Shown piece after piece: positions 1 to 5,952 of a DNA stretch of 5,952 bases. Positions within the stretch are counted from its first letter, which is position 1; the number at the start of each line of letters is the position of its first letter. Source of the DNA: JBNKDD01 sp050288085 (lineage in GTDB: Bacteria > Chloroflexota > Anaerolineae > Aggregatilineales > UBA3940); assembly GCA_050288085.1 (NCBI GenBank), contig JBNKDD010000332.1, forward strand, positions 1 through 5,952, in the 5' to 3' direction. Made by a program: the position numbers and the translations under genes. The notes beneath the pieces were generated by a model, which made no database searches, was not told the DNA's origin, and was given only the letters and a program-made list of their open reading frames with translations.

Positions 1-252
1 CTTGATGTGGCATATTGTCCCTATCGCTGTGATTTTTTTCTGTTGATTTTACTGGGCTGATTGTATCGTGTCAGGCGCGGTCATGGTAACGGGGATAGGG
101 GATGTGTGCGGATGGAAGATTGAACAATCATGTACATACGCGGATATCCAGTGGGTCAATGGCTGGGCAACGATGCAATTGGAGTCGTTAGGAGCCGTAA
201 AGAAACAACACCGCATTTTCGCCAGTTCCGAATTATGGATCGGCTTTAAGTC

Positions 253-290
253 TCCTCGCCCTGAGGGAGAGGGGATTTAGGGGTGAGGGC
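253..290. repeat. G-rich intergenic repeat-like stretch
   Basis: This stretch is strongly purine-biased. It runs CCTCGCCCTGAGGGAGAGG, then GGATTTAGGGGTGAGGGC. The first part contains an imperfect inverted repeat (CTCGCCCT with AGGGAGAG). Sequences of the form CCCTCACCCCTAAATCCCC, read on the other strand, occur as dispersed intergenic elements in many bacterial genomes as far as I recall. Only one copy is present here, so its status as a repeat is inferred from that resemblance. It lies in gene-free DNA upstream of the palindromes at 345-383. Confidence 0.4.
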
Positions 291-344
291 AAGATCGAAA
301 AGTGCGGACTTATATTTTTACAGTTTCTTAGAATCGTGGTGTAG

Positions 345-383
345 GGGCGAGACATGTCTCGCCCGGCATGGCAACGCCATGCC
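345..383. repeat. Tandem pair of perfect palindromes (intergenic hairpin element)
   Basis: Two inverted repeats sit back to back with no gap. The first, at 345-364, is a perfect 20-base palindrome (GGGCGAGACATGTCTCGCCC). The second, at 365-383, has 8-base arms GGCATGGC and GCCATGCC around a 3-base AAC loop. Neither is followed by a T-run on either strand, so they do not look like intrinsic terminators. The GTAGGGGCGA lead-in resembles dispersed palindromic intergenic elements found in Chloroflexota and cyanobacteria. That resemblance is from memory and untested. Confidence 0.6.
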
Positions 384-423
384 TCTTTGTGAGCGTCGCC
401 GGGAAAAGACCCCGTCAGGAATT

Positions 424-454
424 AAAAAGGGCATCCGTCTTGCTCTGGATGCCC
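424..454 (-). terminator. Rho-independent terminator of the leftward operon
   Basis: Read on the minus strand, an 8-base perfect stem (GGGCATCC pairing with GGATGCCC, at 447-454 and 429-436) encloses a 10-base loop. It is followed at once by TTTTT and then AATT. This is the classic intrinsic-terminator layout. It lies about 95 bases beyond the stop codon of the last leftward gene, which fits it closing that operon. There is no T-run on the + side, so it is directional. Confidence 0.85.
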
Positions 455-500
455 CCACTTGGCAGGAATCGCTCACATAAATTTCTGCTATGTTCTGGCT

Positions 501-533
501 AGTGCACCGGGCAAACTCGCCCTCGTGAGCACT
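501..533. repeat. Weak imperfect hairpin downstream of the DUF1461 gene
   Basis: Outer arms AGTGC (501-505) and GCACT (529-533) and inner arms GGGC (509-512) and GCCC (519-522) can pair across a short loop, with mismatched bulges between them. It sits between the stop codon of the last leftward gene and the terminator at 424-454. No T-run follows it. It could be a 3'-end stabilising structure or chance. Confidence 0.3.
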
Positions 534-549
534 GACAAACTGAATACAA

Positions 550-1254
550 TCAACGCATCAACCGCCACATTACCACACCGATAACGATCGCTTCAACCAA
601 CGCCCCACCGAACATCAACGCAAAGGCATCCGTCCAGAACCGGATCGGGAACAGCCGGATCAGCGTATCCGAAAACAGGAACAGCCACGAGTCACCCTCA
701 AAGAACAGGCCGTGAAATTGCGTAAACAGCCAGTTAAACGAGGTAGCGGTCAGCACCAACCCAACAACAATCAGCCCGACGGTGAACACACTTCCCATAA
801 ACAACGCCTTGTAAAGCGTTGGCCGGGCACCTGGACTGGCAGCCATCACAATCACGCAAACCACCATCACGCCCAGCAGCCCAAACCCGAACCGCATCAA
901 TCCCTGCGTGACCACCTTCACATCGTACATGTGGGACAGTTCGCGCTCATTGTACAGCGGCGATCCATCCGGGAAAGTCTGACCCCCCAGAAACTCGATC
1001 CCCTCATTGTTAAACAGGTAACCCAAAGCCAGCGGCGCATAAGCCAGTCGGTCTTCTTTGGTGAAGCCATACGAATCTTCCGGGAAGGTTGGCCGGTCGT
1101 ACTCCCACTTCAGAAAGGCATTGCTCATTAACACGCGAGCATTCAACAGGATCAACACCAACGGCAGTCCCGCCGTGATAATGATATGCATGATGATGGT
1201 CAACCAACTGGGGAGAACTAACCCAGAATCACCGGCAGTTTCGGGATTATTCAT
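550..1254 (-). CDS. DUF1461 / TIGR01906 family integral membrane protein, Lit-like (putative lipoprotein intramolecular transacylase)
   Basis: This is a 234-residue polytopic membrane protein with four predicted helices at about 17-43, 118-138, 148-171 and 209-231. The signature is a loop with ELSHMYDVK (His108) and a second with FHGLFFEGDSWLF (His181), followed by LFPIRFW. These match the DUF1461/TIGR01906 family. Its characterised member, Lit of low-GC Gram-positive bacteria, moves an acyl chain within diacylglyceryl-cysteine lipoproteins to give the lyso form, and depends on two conserved histidines. His108 and His181 sit in the corresponding motifs. I chose the ATG at 1254 because GGAG lies 6 bases upstream. 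A longer start at 1302 has no such support and would overlap the preceding gene. It is the last gene of the leftward operon, 19 bases after the spermidine-synthase-like gene. The family call is firm; the transacylase activity outside the Gram-positives is inference. Confidence 0.85.
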   Translation of the reverse strand: MNNPETAGDSGLVLPSWLTIIMHIIITAGLPLVLILLNARVLMSNAFLKWEYDRPTFPEDSYGFTKEDRLAYAPLALGYLFNNEGIEFLGGQTFPDGSPLYNERELSHMYDVKVVTQGLMRFGFGLLGVMVVCVIVMAASPGARPTLYKALFMGSVFTVGLIVVGLVLTATSFNWLFTQFHGLFFEGDSWLFLFSDTLIRLFPIRFWTDAFALMFGGALVEAIVIGVVMWRLMR

Positions 1255-1273
1255 AAAAGACTCCGTAGAAATG

Positions 1274-2857
1274 CTATTGGCAGGGGAGGGCGCTGCTGCC
1301 ACTCAGCACAAAGTTAACCAGGATCGAGTCGGTTAACTGCTCGATGGGAGCATGATCGTCAGTGAAGATCGGGCCACCTTCTGGCACCGGGCGAATTTGT
1401 TGGTGAGCGGTAGCGATTACAGTTCGCAGCAATGGGTACACACTGTCATCAAACTGGGCCATATTCTCAAGCAGATTGTCAGGATCGGTCGGTTGGACGG
1501 TCGCCACCATAATACTGTTACAGCTCCCCGGCACATCGATCACATGAATCGACGGGAAAACTTCGCCCATCGTCGCCGCGAATGCATCGATCAGCCGCCG
1601 GTCGTTGACAGTGCGCCCAACGTTAATCGCCAACACACCCTGCTCACTAAGATGGTTGTGGACATCCTGGAAAAATTCAACGGTGGTCAGATGCCAGGGG
1701 ATATAGGGCAGCCGGTAAGCATCCACCCCGATCACATCATAGGTGTTCTCGCTAATATGTAAAGCATAGCGGCCATCCTGAACAATCACGTTGAGGTTTT
1801 CTTCATCCATCCCAAAGTAGTCTTGCCCGGTCTGGACAATCGCCGGGTCGATCTCAAAACCATCTATTGGGATCGGGCCAAAGACGGTGGTGTACTGTTT
1901 GGCAATCGTGCCACCTGCCAGTCCAACCAGCGCCAGACTGTTCACATCATCCGGGGTGTAGGGAGGATTGTTAAAAAAAGGGGCCGCCAGAAAGTAGTCC
2001 CATGTTCCCCTGGTTTCGATGTACTCCGGGCTTTCAGGATAATACATCGAGTGAATACCCTGGCCTTCGTTGAGCAGCAGCACGTTAGCGGAGTTCCACT
2101 GTATCACCTGGATGTAATTGTAAGCCGACTCATCTTCGTAGATCAGGGTCGTGCCGCTTGGAATTGGGCGGAGGGTTGTCCCCATCTGCGAGATGATAAT
2201 AGCCAGTATGATTAAGGCCACCGGGACCCACATAAAGCGAAGCGCCTGCTTGCGGTTGACCATCCATAGACCAACCAAAGCAATAATGGTCAGGAGTGCG
2301 GCGAAGGCAATGAAGGTGAAGCTGGTTCCGATCAATGGAATGAGAACCAGCACCGGCAGGAATGTTCCCAGAATGCTGCCTATAGTCGAGACGGCATACA
2401 TTCGACCGGAGACTTGTCCGGCGCTTTCTGCATCCTCAATCGCCAGCCGGATGGCAAAGGGCGATATCATCCCTAATAAGGTGACCGGCACAGAAAAGAG
2501 GATCAGCACCACGCCAAACGATCCCACCAGCACCGCTGAATTAACATTCAAGACCGCCCATCCGGCGAACTTCAGCACAGGTCGGGCAAGCACGGGGATC
2601 AAGCCAGTTGTAAATGCACCCCATAGAATTACCCGGTAGAACGGTTCAGGGTATGGATTGCGATCCGCCAACCGACCGCCGAGGAAATACCCGGCAGTCA
2701 GGTAGAGAAGAATCAGGCCAATGATATTGGCCCAAATAATGTTACTGGTTCCAAAGACGGTTCCCAGCAGCCGGGAAGCGCTGAGTTCGATTGCCAGTGC
2801 GGTCATGCCGCTCGTAAAGACAACCAGATACAGATAACGACGTTGTGCTATGCTCAA
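1274..2857 (-). CDS. Membrane-fused spermidine-synthase-like protein (fused MFS/spermidine synthase family)
   Basis: This 527-residue protein has two parts. Residues 1 to about 225 form a hydrophobic domain with roughly seven or eight helices, opening with an ELSASRLLG helix followed by the GYFLGGRLADR loop typical of these fusions. Residues about 236-510 form a Rossmann methyltransferase-like domain of the aminopropyltransferase family: GLAGGT nucleotide loop (312-317), acidic FEIDP (334-338, Glu335), QDGR (360-363) and YDVIGVDAY (373-381, Asp379). Authentic spermidine synthases carry a D-x-x-D pair at the last motif. Here the partner acid is missing (DAYR), so classical putrescine aminopropylation is doubtful. 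The substrate is unknown. A late TDDHAPIEQL (499-508) is usual in the family. The start is a TTG with AGGAG ten bases upstream and an in-frame stop just before it. It is the third gene of the leftward operon. Confidence 0.85.
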   Translation of the reverse strand: MSIAQRRYLYLVVFTSGMTALAIELSASRLLGTVFGTSNIIWANIIGLILLYLTAGYFLGGRLADRNPYPEPFYRVILWGAFTTGLIPVLARPVLKFAGWAVLNVNSAVLVGSFGVVLILFSVPVTLLGMISPFAIRLAIEDAESAGQVSGRMYAVSTIGSILGTFLPVLVLIPLIGTSFTFIAFAALLTIIALVGLWMVNRKQALRFMWVPVALIILAIIISQMGTTLRPIPSGTTLIYEDESAYNYIQVIQWNSANVLLLNEGQGIHSMYYPESPEYIETRGTWDYFLAAPFFNNPPYTPDDVNSLALVGLAGGTIAKQYTTVFGPIPIDGFEIDPAIVQTGQDYFGMDEENLNVIVQDGRYALHISENTYDVIGVDAYRLPYIPWHLTTVEFFQDVHNHLSEQGVLAINVGRTVNDRRLIDAFAATMGEVFPSIHVIDVPGSCNSIMVATVQPTDPDNLLENMAQFDDSVYPLLRTVIATAHQQIRPVPEGGPIFTDDHAPIEQLTDSILVNFVLSGSSALPCQ

Positions 2858-2897
2858 ATGGGATTTGCTCCTGGTTTAGGCTGCTAGTGTGATCAAT

Positions 2898-3065
2898 CTA
2901 AAAGTTAATTGCCAGAATACCGAGTCGGCTGGCCCAGATCACCACCAGGGTAATCAACCCGGACAGCGCCAGCACCATGATCAACACCAGTAGTTTCAGA
3001 CCGAGCGGGACTTCAACATCCTCAACCGGTGCGTGCACATCGCCAACTTTTTTCTTATCTGTCAT
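2898..3065 (-). CDS. Small single-pass membrane protein, 55 residues
   Basis: This short gene is unrecognised. The product begins MTDKKKVGDVHAPVEDVEVP, a charged N-terminal segment, followed by one strong hydrophobic helix at about residues 22-46 and a short tail (SRLGILAINF). The lysine-rich N-terminus suggests it stays in the cytoplasm with the C-terminus outside. The ATG has a good ribosome-binding site (GGGTGAG, ending five bases before it), and an in-frame TGA sits just upstream, so the start is well fixed. It lies 26 bases after the glycosylase gene and 40 bases before the spermidine-synthase-like gene, on the same strand. Cotranslation with its neighbours is therefore likely. It could be a small partner or assembly subunit of the large membrane protein that follows. 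That is a guess from position only. Confidence 0.75.
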   Translation of the reverse strand: MTDKKKVGDVHAPVEDVEVPLGLKLLVLIMVLALSGLITLVVIWASRLGILAINF

Positions 3066-3091
3066 GATGTCTCACCCTTCAACCACACTGA

Positions 3092-3715
3092 CTAGAACAA
3101 ACTCAATTGCTGATAATCATCATCCGATTCAGAATCGGCATCATCTACATGTGGCTGCTCACCACCCATGTGCGCTACAAATTCCGGCAGCTTTTTAAAA
3201 TCTTCCAGAACAGTAGCTTTCAGGCTGGCCTGATGAAGTGCGGCTGCCGGATGGAAAAAGGGAATGATCAGCCGATTGCCGACCTTACGCGGCTGTCCAT
3301 GAATTTTAGAAATCCGTGCCGAGGGGAACCACCGGGCCATGCTAAACCGCCCCAGCGTAACAATTACCTTCGGATTGATTAATTCAATCTGGCGATCAAG
3401 ATATTCCCGACAGGCTTCGATCTCATTAGCCTGGGGATCGCGATTGCTGGGAGGGCGACACTTGACCACATTGCAGATAAACACATCTTCCCGCTTGAGC
3501 CCGATATCCTCAAGCATTTGTGTTAGAAATTGTCCGGACGCGCCGACAAAGGGGCGACCAGAATTATCTTCATGAAAACCCGGCCCTTCACCGATAAACA
3601 TGATATCGGCATTGGGTGACCCTTCGCCCGGCACAGGGTTGGCACGAGATTGATGGAGTGGGCATTTTGTGCAGGCCGCTACTTCGGCTGCGACTTGTTC
3701 GAGGCTGTCCGCCAC
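3092..3715 (-). CDS. udg: Type 4 (Fe-S cluster) uracil-DNA glycosylase with C-terminal clamp-binding-like motif
   Basis: This 207-residue enzyme removes uracil from DNA to start base-excision repair. The four cysteines that hold the 4Fe-4S cluster in family 4 are present at 15, 18 (CTKC), 86 (VVKCRPP) and 102. The active-site loop GEGPG is at 42-46, followed by the GRPFVGASG segment (53-61). The DNA-intercalating HPAAAL motif is at 155-160. After the catalytic domain, about 25 residues form an acidic linker (DDADSESDDD) ending in QLSLF at the last five positions. This matches the bacterial sliding-clamp-binding consensus. The start is a GTG with a perfect GGAGGT five bases upstream. The gene is first in the leftward operon, reading away from ftsH. 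Family 5 enzymes are related, but the GEGPG loop and compact length fit family 4 best. Confidence 0.95.
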   Translation of the reverse strand: MADSLEQVAAEVAACTKCPLHQSRANPVPGEGSPNADIMFIGEGPGFHEDNSGRPFVGASGQFLTQMLEDIGLKREDVFICNVVKCRPPSNRDPQANEIEACREYLDRQIELINPKVIVTLGRFSMARWFPSARISKIHGQPRKVGNRLIIPFFHPAAALHQASLKATVLEDFKKLPEFVAHMGGEQPHVDDADSESDDDYQQLSLF

Positions 3716-3773
3716 GCTAAACCTCCTGCAAGGACATTATATGGCATGCATACTCTAATGGTATCAGTTTCCA

Positions 3774-3801
3774 ATTATACGCTATTCTGGCCGGTTGCAA
3801 A
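3774..3801 (-). promoter_or_regulatory. Putative sigma-70-type promoter for the leftward operon
   Basis: On the minus strand a perfect TATAAT lies at 3779-3774. Upstream are -35-like hexamers TTGCAA (3800-3795, 15-base spacer) or TTTGCA (3801-3796, 16-base spacer), each matching four of six consensus positions. Transcription would begin near 3767, giving a leader of about 50 bases before the glycosylase GTG. A second TATAAT at 3741-3736 has no good -35 partner and is less likely. Confidence 0.5.
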
Positions 3802-3840
3802 TCCTTACGTCTCAAAATCATCTCATTGCACAACGGAGCT

Positions 3841-3869
3841 TTGAGGGGGATTCTTCTATCTGGTATAAT
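3841..3869 (+). promoter_or_regulatory. ftsH: Putative extended -10 promoter for ftsH
   Basis: TTGAGG at 3841-3846 (four of six -35 consensus bases) is separated by 17 bases from a perfect TATAAT at 3864-3869. A TGG immediately before it makes an extended -10 element. The predicted start is near 3876, leaving a leader of about 50 bases before the ftsH GTG. No heat-shock operator such as CIRCE is visible. The promoter is a housekeeping type by sequence. Confidence 0.7.
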
Positions 3870-3925
3870 GAAAGTATAAGTCATTTGGCGCAACCGCGTC
3901 GATTATATTTTGGGAGTATAGGTAA

Positions 3926-5872
3926 GTGAATTCAACTCGATTCAGGCACGGTTTTGTATATTTACTCATTATCTTTGCCGTTGCCGTTATTATTTGGGGG
4001 GCACTTGCCAACCAGGAAAACCCGGATAAATGGGCCATCAGTGAAGTCGCTATAGCAGCTAAAGAAGGCAATATCGAAAAGATTGTCATCAATGATTCAG
4101 ATGAGTTAAACATCTCACTTAAAGATGGCACCCAGGCTGTCTCGACCAAGGACCCCAGCAGTACGGCTCAGGAACAGATAGCCGAGTTGGGCGTTTCGAC
4201 GGAGCAGTTGGCAGGGATTGAGTGGGTTTACCAAAAAACAACTAACTGGCAAAGCATTCTCTCCGTCCTCGTTTATTTACTGCCGTTGGGTATTGTGGTT
4301 ATTGTGATTTACATGATGATGCGGCAGGCCCAGGGGACAAACAATCAGGCGCTTTCATTTGGTAAGAGCCGCGCCCGGATGTTTACGGGCGATCAACCGA
4401 CCGTTACCTTTGACGATGTGGCCGGTTGTGATGAGGCTAAAGAGGAACTGTACGAGGTCGTCGAATTTCTCCGTGAGCCGGATAAGTTTATCCAACTTGG
4501 CGCACGGATTCCGAAAGGTGTTTTGTTGGTCGGCCTGCCCGGAACGGGTAAAACCCTGCTGGCAAAGGCTACCAGTGGTGAGGCAGGCGTACCGTTCTTC
4601 TCAATCTCCGGTTCGGAATTTGTAGAGATGTTTGTCGGCGTAGGTGCCAGCCGTGTGCGCGACCTGTTCGATCAGGCCAAGCGCCACAGCCCTTGTATCG
4701 TCTTTGTAGATGAGATCGACGCCGTCGGACGGCATCGCGGGGCTGGATTGGGTGGCTCACATGACGAGCGTGAACAGACCCTCAACCAGATTCTGGTCGA
4801 GATGGATGGTTTTGACACCGACACCAACGTGATCATCGTTGCAGCGACTAACCGACCGGATATCCTTGACCCGGCACTGCTTCGCCCTGGACGCTTCGAC
4901 CGGCGGGTCGTACTGGATCATCCAGATGTGCGCGGGCGCGAGGGCATCCTGAAAGTCCATGTACGGGGGAAGCCACTGGGCAGTGATGTTGATTTAAACA
5001 TATTGGCAAAGGGAACTCCGGGATTTGTTGGCGCAGATATTGAAAACATGGTCAACGAAGCCGCGATCTTGGCGGCACGCCGGAACAAGAAGACCATCAA
5101 CATGGAAGAGTTCCAGGAAGCCATTGAGCGGGTGGTGATGGGACCGGAACGGCGCAGCCGGTTAATCAGCGAGGAAGAGCGCAAGATCATCGCTTTTCAT
5201 GAAGCCGGGCACGCGGTAGTCGGGCACTTTATGCCCCACTGCGAACCGGTGATGAAGGTAACGATTGTCCCACGCGGTATGGCTGGTGGGTACACCCTCA
5301 TGCTCGGTGATGACATTCTGCTTAAGTCTCGCTCCAAATTCCTGGACGAGATGGCAATGACCCTGGGTGGTCGAATTGCAGAAGACCTTGCCTTTGGCGA
5401 GATCACTACCGGCGCGAAAGGCGATCTGGAGCAGGCCACCAAGAGTGCTCGTGATCTGGTTACTCGCTTTGGAATGAGTGAAAAGCTCGGCCCGATGGTC
5501 TACGGACAAAAAGACGAACTGGTCTTCCTGGGGCGCGAAATTGGCGAACAGCGAGATTACAGCGATGCAGTCGCTGAAGAGATCGATAACGAAGTGCGCC
5601 GCCTTGTTAGTGATGCTTATGAAAGAGCTCGCAAGGTTTTAGTCGATCATCGGGATAAACTTGATCTGGTTGCCGAGACCTTGATGGAGGTTGAGACGCT
5701 GGATCGTGAAGCCTTCGTCACGTTGATGGATGGCGACCAATTGGAAGAGCAGAAACCAACCAGTTCATCCCGGTCAAAGAAGACGACGAAGAAAACCAAG
5801 AAATCTTCTGAGGAAGAGAGTGAAGATTCCTCACCTAACCTGGATTTCCCACCGGCTCCTGCCCCGGCCTAG
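3926..5872 (+). CDS. ftsH: ATP-dependent zinc metalloprotease FtsH
   Basis: This is a complete 648-residue membrane-anchored AAA+ protease, which works as a hexamer to unfold and degrade membrane and short-lived cytoplasmic proteins. Order of parts: helix 9-27; extracytoplasmic FtsH_ext domain about 28-108; helix 111-133; AAA+ core with Walker A GLPGTGKT (203-210), pore loop MFVGVG (235-240), Walker B VFVDEID (259-265) and second region of homology ending GRFDR (Arg323 and Arg326 as arginine fingers); M41 peptidase with HEAGH (425-429) and third zinc ligand Asp500 in TTGAKGDLEQAT. The C-terminal tail from about 605 is Lys/Ser-rich, then acidic, ending PPAPAPA. Two small departures from the common pattern are Leu204 in Walker A (usually Pro) and GMAGGYT where most have an ALGYT form. 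The GTG start is supported by GGGAG nine bases upstream and by the first helix beginning soon after. It is divergent from the leftward operon. Confidence 0.98.
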   Translation: MNSTRFRHGFVYLLIIFAVAVIIWGALANQENPDKWAISEVAIAAKEGNIEKIVINDSDELNISLKDGTQAVSTKDPSSTAQEQIAELGVSTEQLAGIEWVYQKTTNWQSILSVLVYLLPLGIVVIVIYMMMRQAQGTNNQALSFGKSRARMFTGDQPTVTFDDVAGCDEAKEELYEVVEFLREPDKFIQLGARIPKGVLLVGLPGTGKTLLAKATSGEAGVPFFSISGSEFVEMFVGVGASRVRDLFDQAKRHSPCIVFVDEIDAVGRHRGAGLGGSHDEREQTLNQILVEMDGFDTDTNVIIVAATNRPDILDPALLRPGRFDRRVVLDHPDVRGREGILKVHVRGKPLGSDVDLNILAKGTPGFVGADIENMVNEAAILAARRNKKTINMEEFQEAIERVVMGPERRSRLISEEERKIIAFHEAGHAVVGHFMPHCEPVMKVTIVPRGMAGGYTLMLGDDILLKSRSKFLDEMAMTLGGRIAEDLAFGEITTGAKGDLEQATKSARDLVTRFGMSEKLGPMVYGQKDELVFLGREIGEQRDYSDAVAEEIDNEVRRLVSDAYERARKVLVDHRDKLDLVAETLMEVETLDREAFVTLMDGDQLEEQKPTSSSRSKKTTKKTKKSSEEESEDSSPNLDFPPAPAPA

Positions 5873-5896
5873 AATAGAACCTGGCAAAAAGACAAC

Positions 5897-5923
5897 AAGG
5901 GCGAAGCAGTGCTTCGCCCTTTT
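5897..5923 (+). terminator. Rho-independent terminator of ftsH
   Basis: A 9-base perfect stem (GGGCGAAGC at 5899-5907, GCTTCGCCC at 5911-5919) with a 3-base AGT loop is followed by TTTTGATTT. The flanking AA and TT bases extend the stem. It begins about 25 bases after the ftsH stop codon, so ftsH is probably transcribed alone. The remaining bases to the window end (5929-5952) show nothing I can identify. Confidence 0.9.
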
Positions 5924-5952
5924 GATTTAGCACACTTTATACGATTGCTCCT

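Larger units (their letters stand above)
1..423. other. Gene-free stretch left of the operon terminator
   Basis: No convincing gene lies here on either strand. The two open frames of 65-70 codons on the + strand (68-280 and 283-480) have unremarkable composition and run through the repeat elements. The second also runs through the terminator. Neither resembles a family I know. Apart from the G-rich stretch at 253-290 and the palindromes at 345-383, I see nothing I can name in this region. Confidence 0.6.

Noticed and set aside
68..480. Two + strand open frames (68-280 and 283-480) as small genes
   Set aside because: They show no recognisable family and run through repeat-like DNA. The second also crosses the palindromes and the leftward terminator.
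712..1131. 139-codon + strand frame rich in His, Gln and Arg
   Set aside because: It lies wholly antisense to the DUF1461 gene. Its odd composition is what the complement of a hydrophobic coding sequence gives.
1255..1302. Longer N-terminus for the DUF1461 protein starting at 1302
   Set aside because: It would overlap the end of the preceding gene by 29 bases. The ATG at 1254 has GGAG at ideal spacing and places the first helix correctly.
2151..2639. 162-codon + strand frame
   Set aside because: It is antisense to the membrane domain of the spermidine-synthase-like gene, with no family resemblance and no ribosome-binding context.
3736..3741. Second minus-strand TATAAT as the main operon promoter
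   Set aside because: No reasonable -35 hexamer lies 16-18 bases upstream, and the copy at 3774-3779 has better partners.
3856..4149. 97-codon minus strand frame overlapping the ftsH start
   Set aside because: It is antisense to the FtsH N-terminus and covers the ftsH promoter. Its hydrophobic look mirrors FtsH helix codons.
1..5952. A novel defence, mobile or CRISPR-like system
   Set aside because: I found no repeat-spacer array, transposase, integrase, toxin-antitoxin pair, nuclease-helicase combination or reverse transcriptase on either strand.

Overview
The window reads as a bacterial chromosome segment with ordinary coding density. My best guess at the source is Chloroflexota (an Anaerolineae-like lineage) or a similar environmental bacterium. 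The guess rests on the gene mix (type 4 Fe-S uracil-DNA glycosylase, membrane-fused spermidine-synthase-like protein, DUF1461/Lit-like membrane protein), frequent GTG/TTG starts with clear Shine-Dalgarno sites, and short palindromic intergenic repeats. No rRNA or other phylogenetic marker is present, so this is inference. I see no mobile element, CRISPR array, tRNA or phage gene.

Layout. Positions 1-549 hold no convincing gene. They contain a G-rich repeat-like stretch (about 253-290), a pair of adjacent perfect palindromes (345-383) and an intrinsic terminator pointing left (424-454). That terminator closes a four-gene leftward operon, which reads from right to left: uracil-DNA glycosylase (3715-3092), a 55-residue single-pass membrane protein (3065-2898), a 527-residue membrane protein with a spermidine-synthase-like C-terminal domain (2857-1274), and a four-helix DUF1461 protein related to the lipoprotein transacylase Lit (1254-550). 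The gaps between these genes are 26, 40 and 19 bases. A divergent intergenic region (3716-3925) carries promoter-like sequences for both directions. To its right, ftsH (3926-5872) is complete and ends in a strong intrinsic terminator (5897-5923).

How the genes relate. FtsH is the membrane-anchored AAA+ zinc protease that degrades misfolded membrane proteins and selected regulators. The leftward operon joins one DNA-repair enzyme to three membrane proteins and suggests no single pathway. The most interesting details are a C-terminal QLSLF on the glycosylase, which matches the bacterial sliding-clamp-binding consensus, and the two conserved histidines of Lit-type transacylases in the DUF1461 protein. 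I found no evidence of a wholly new multi-gene system.
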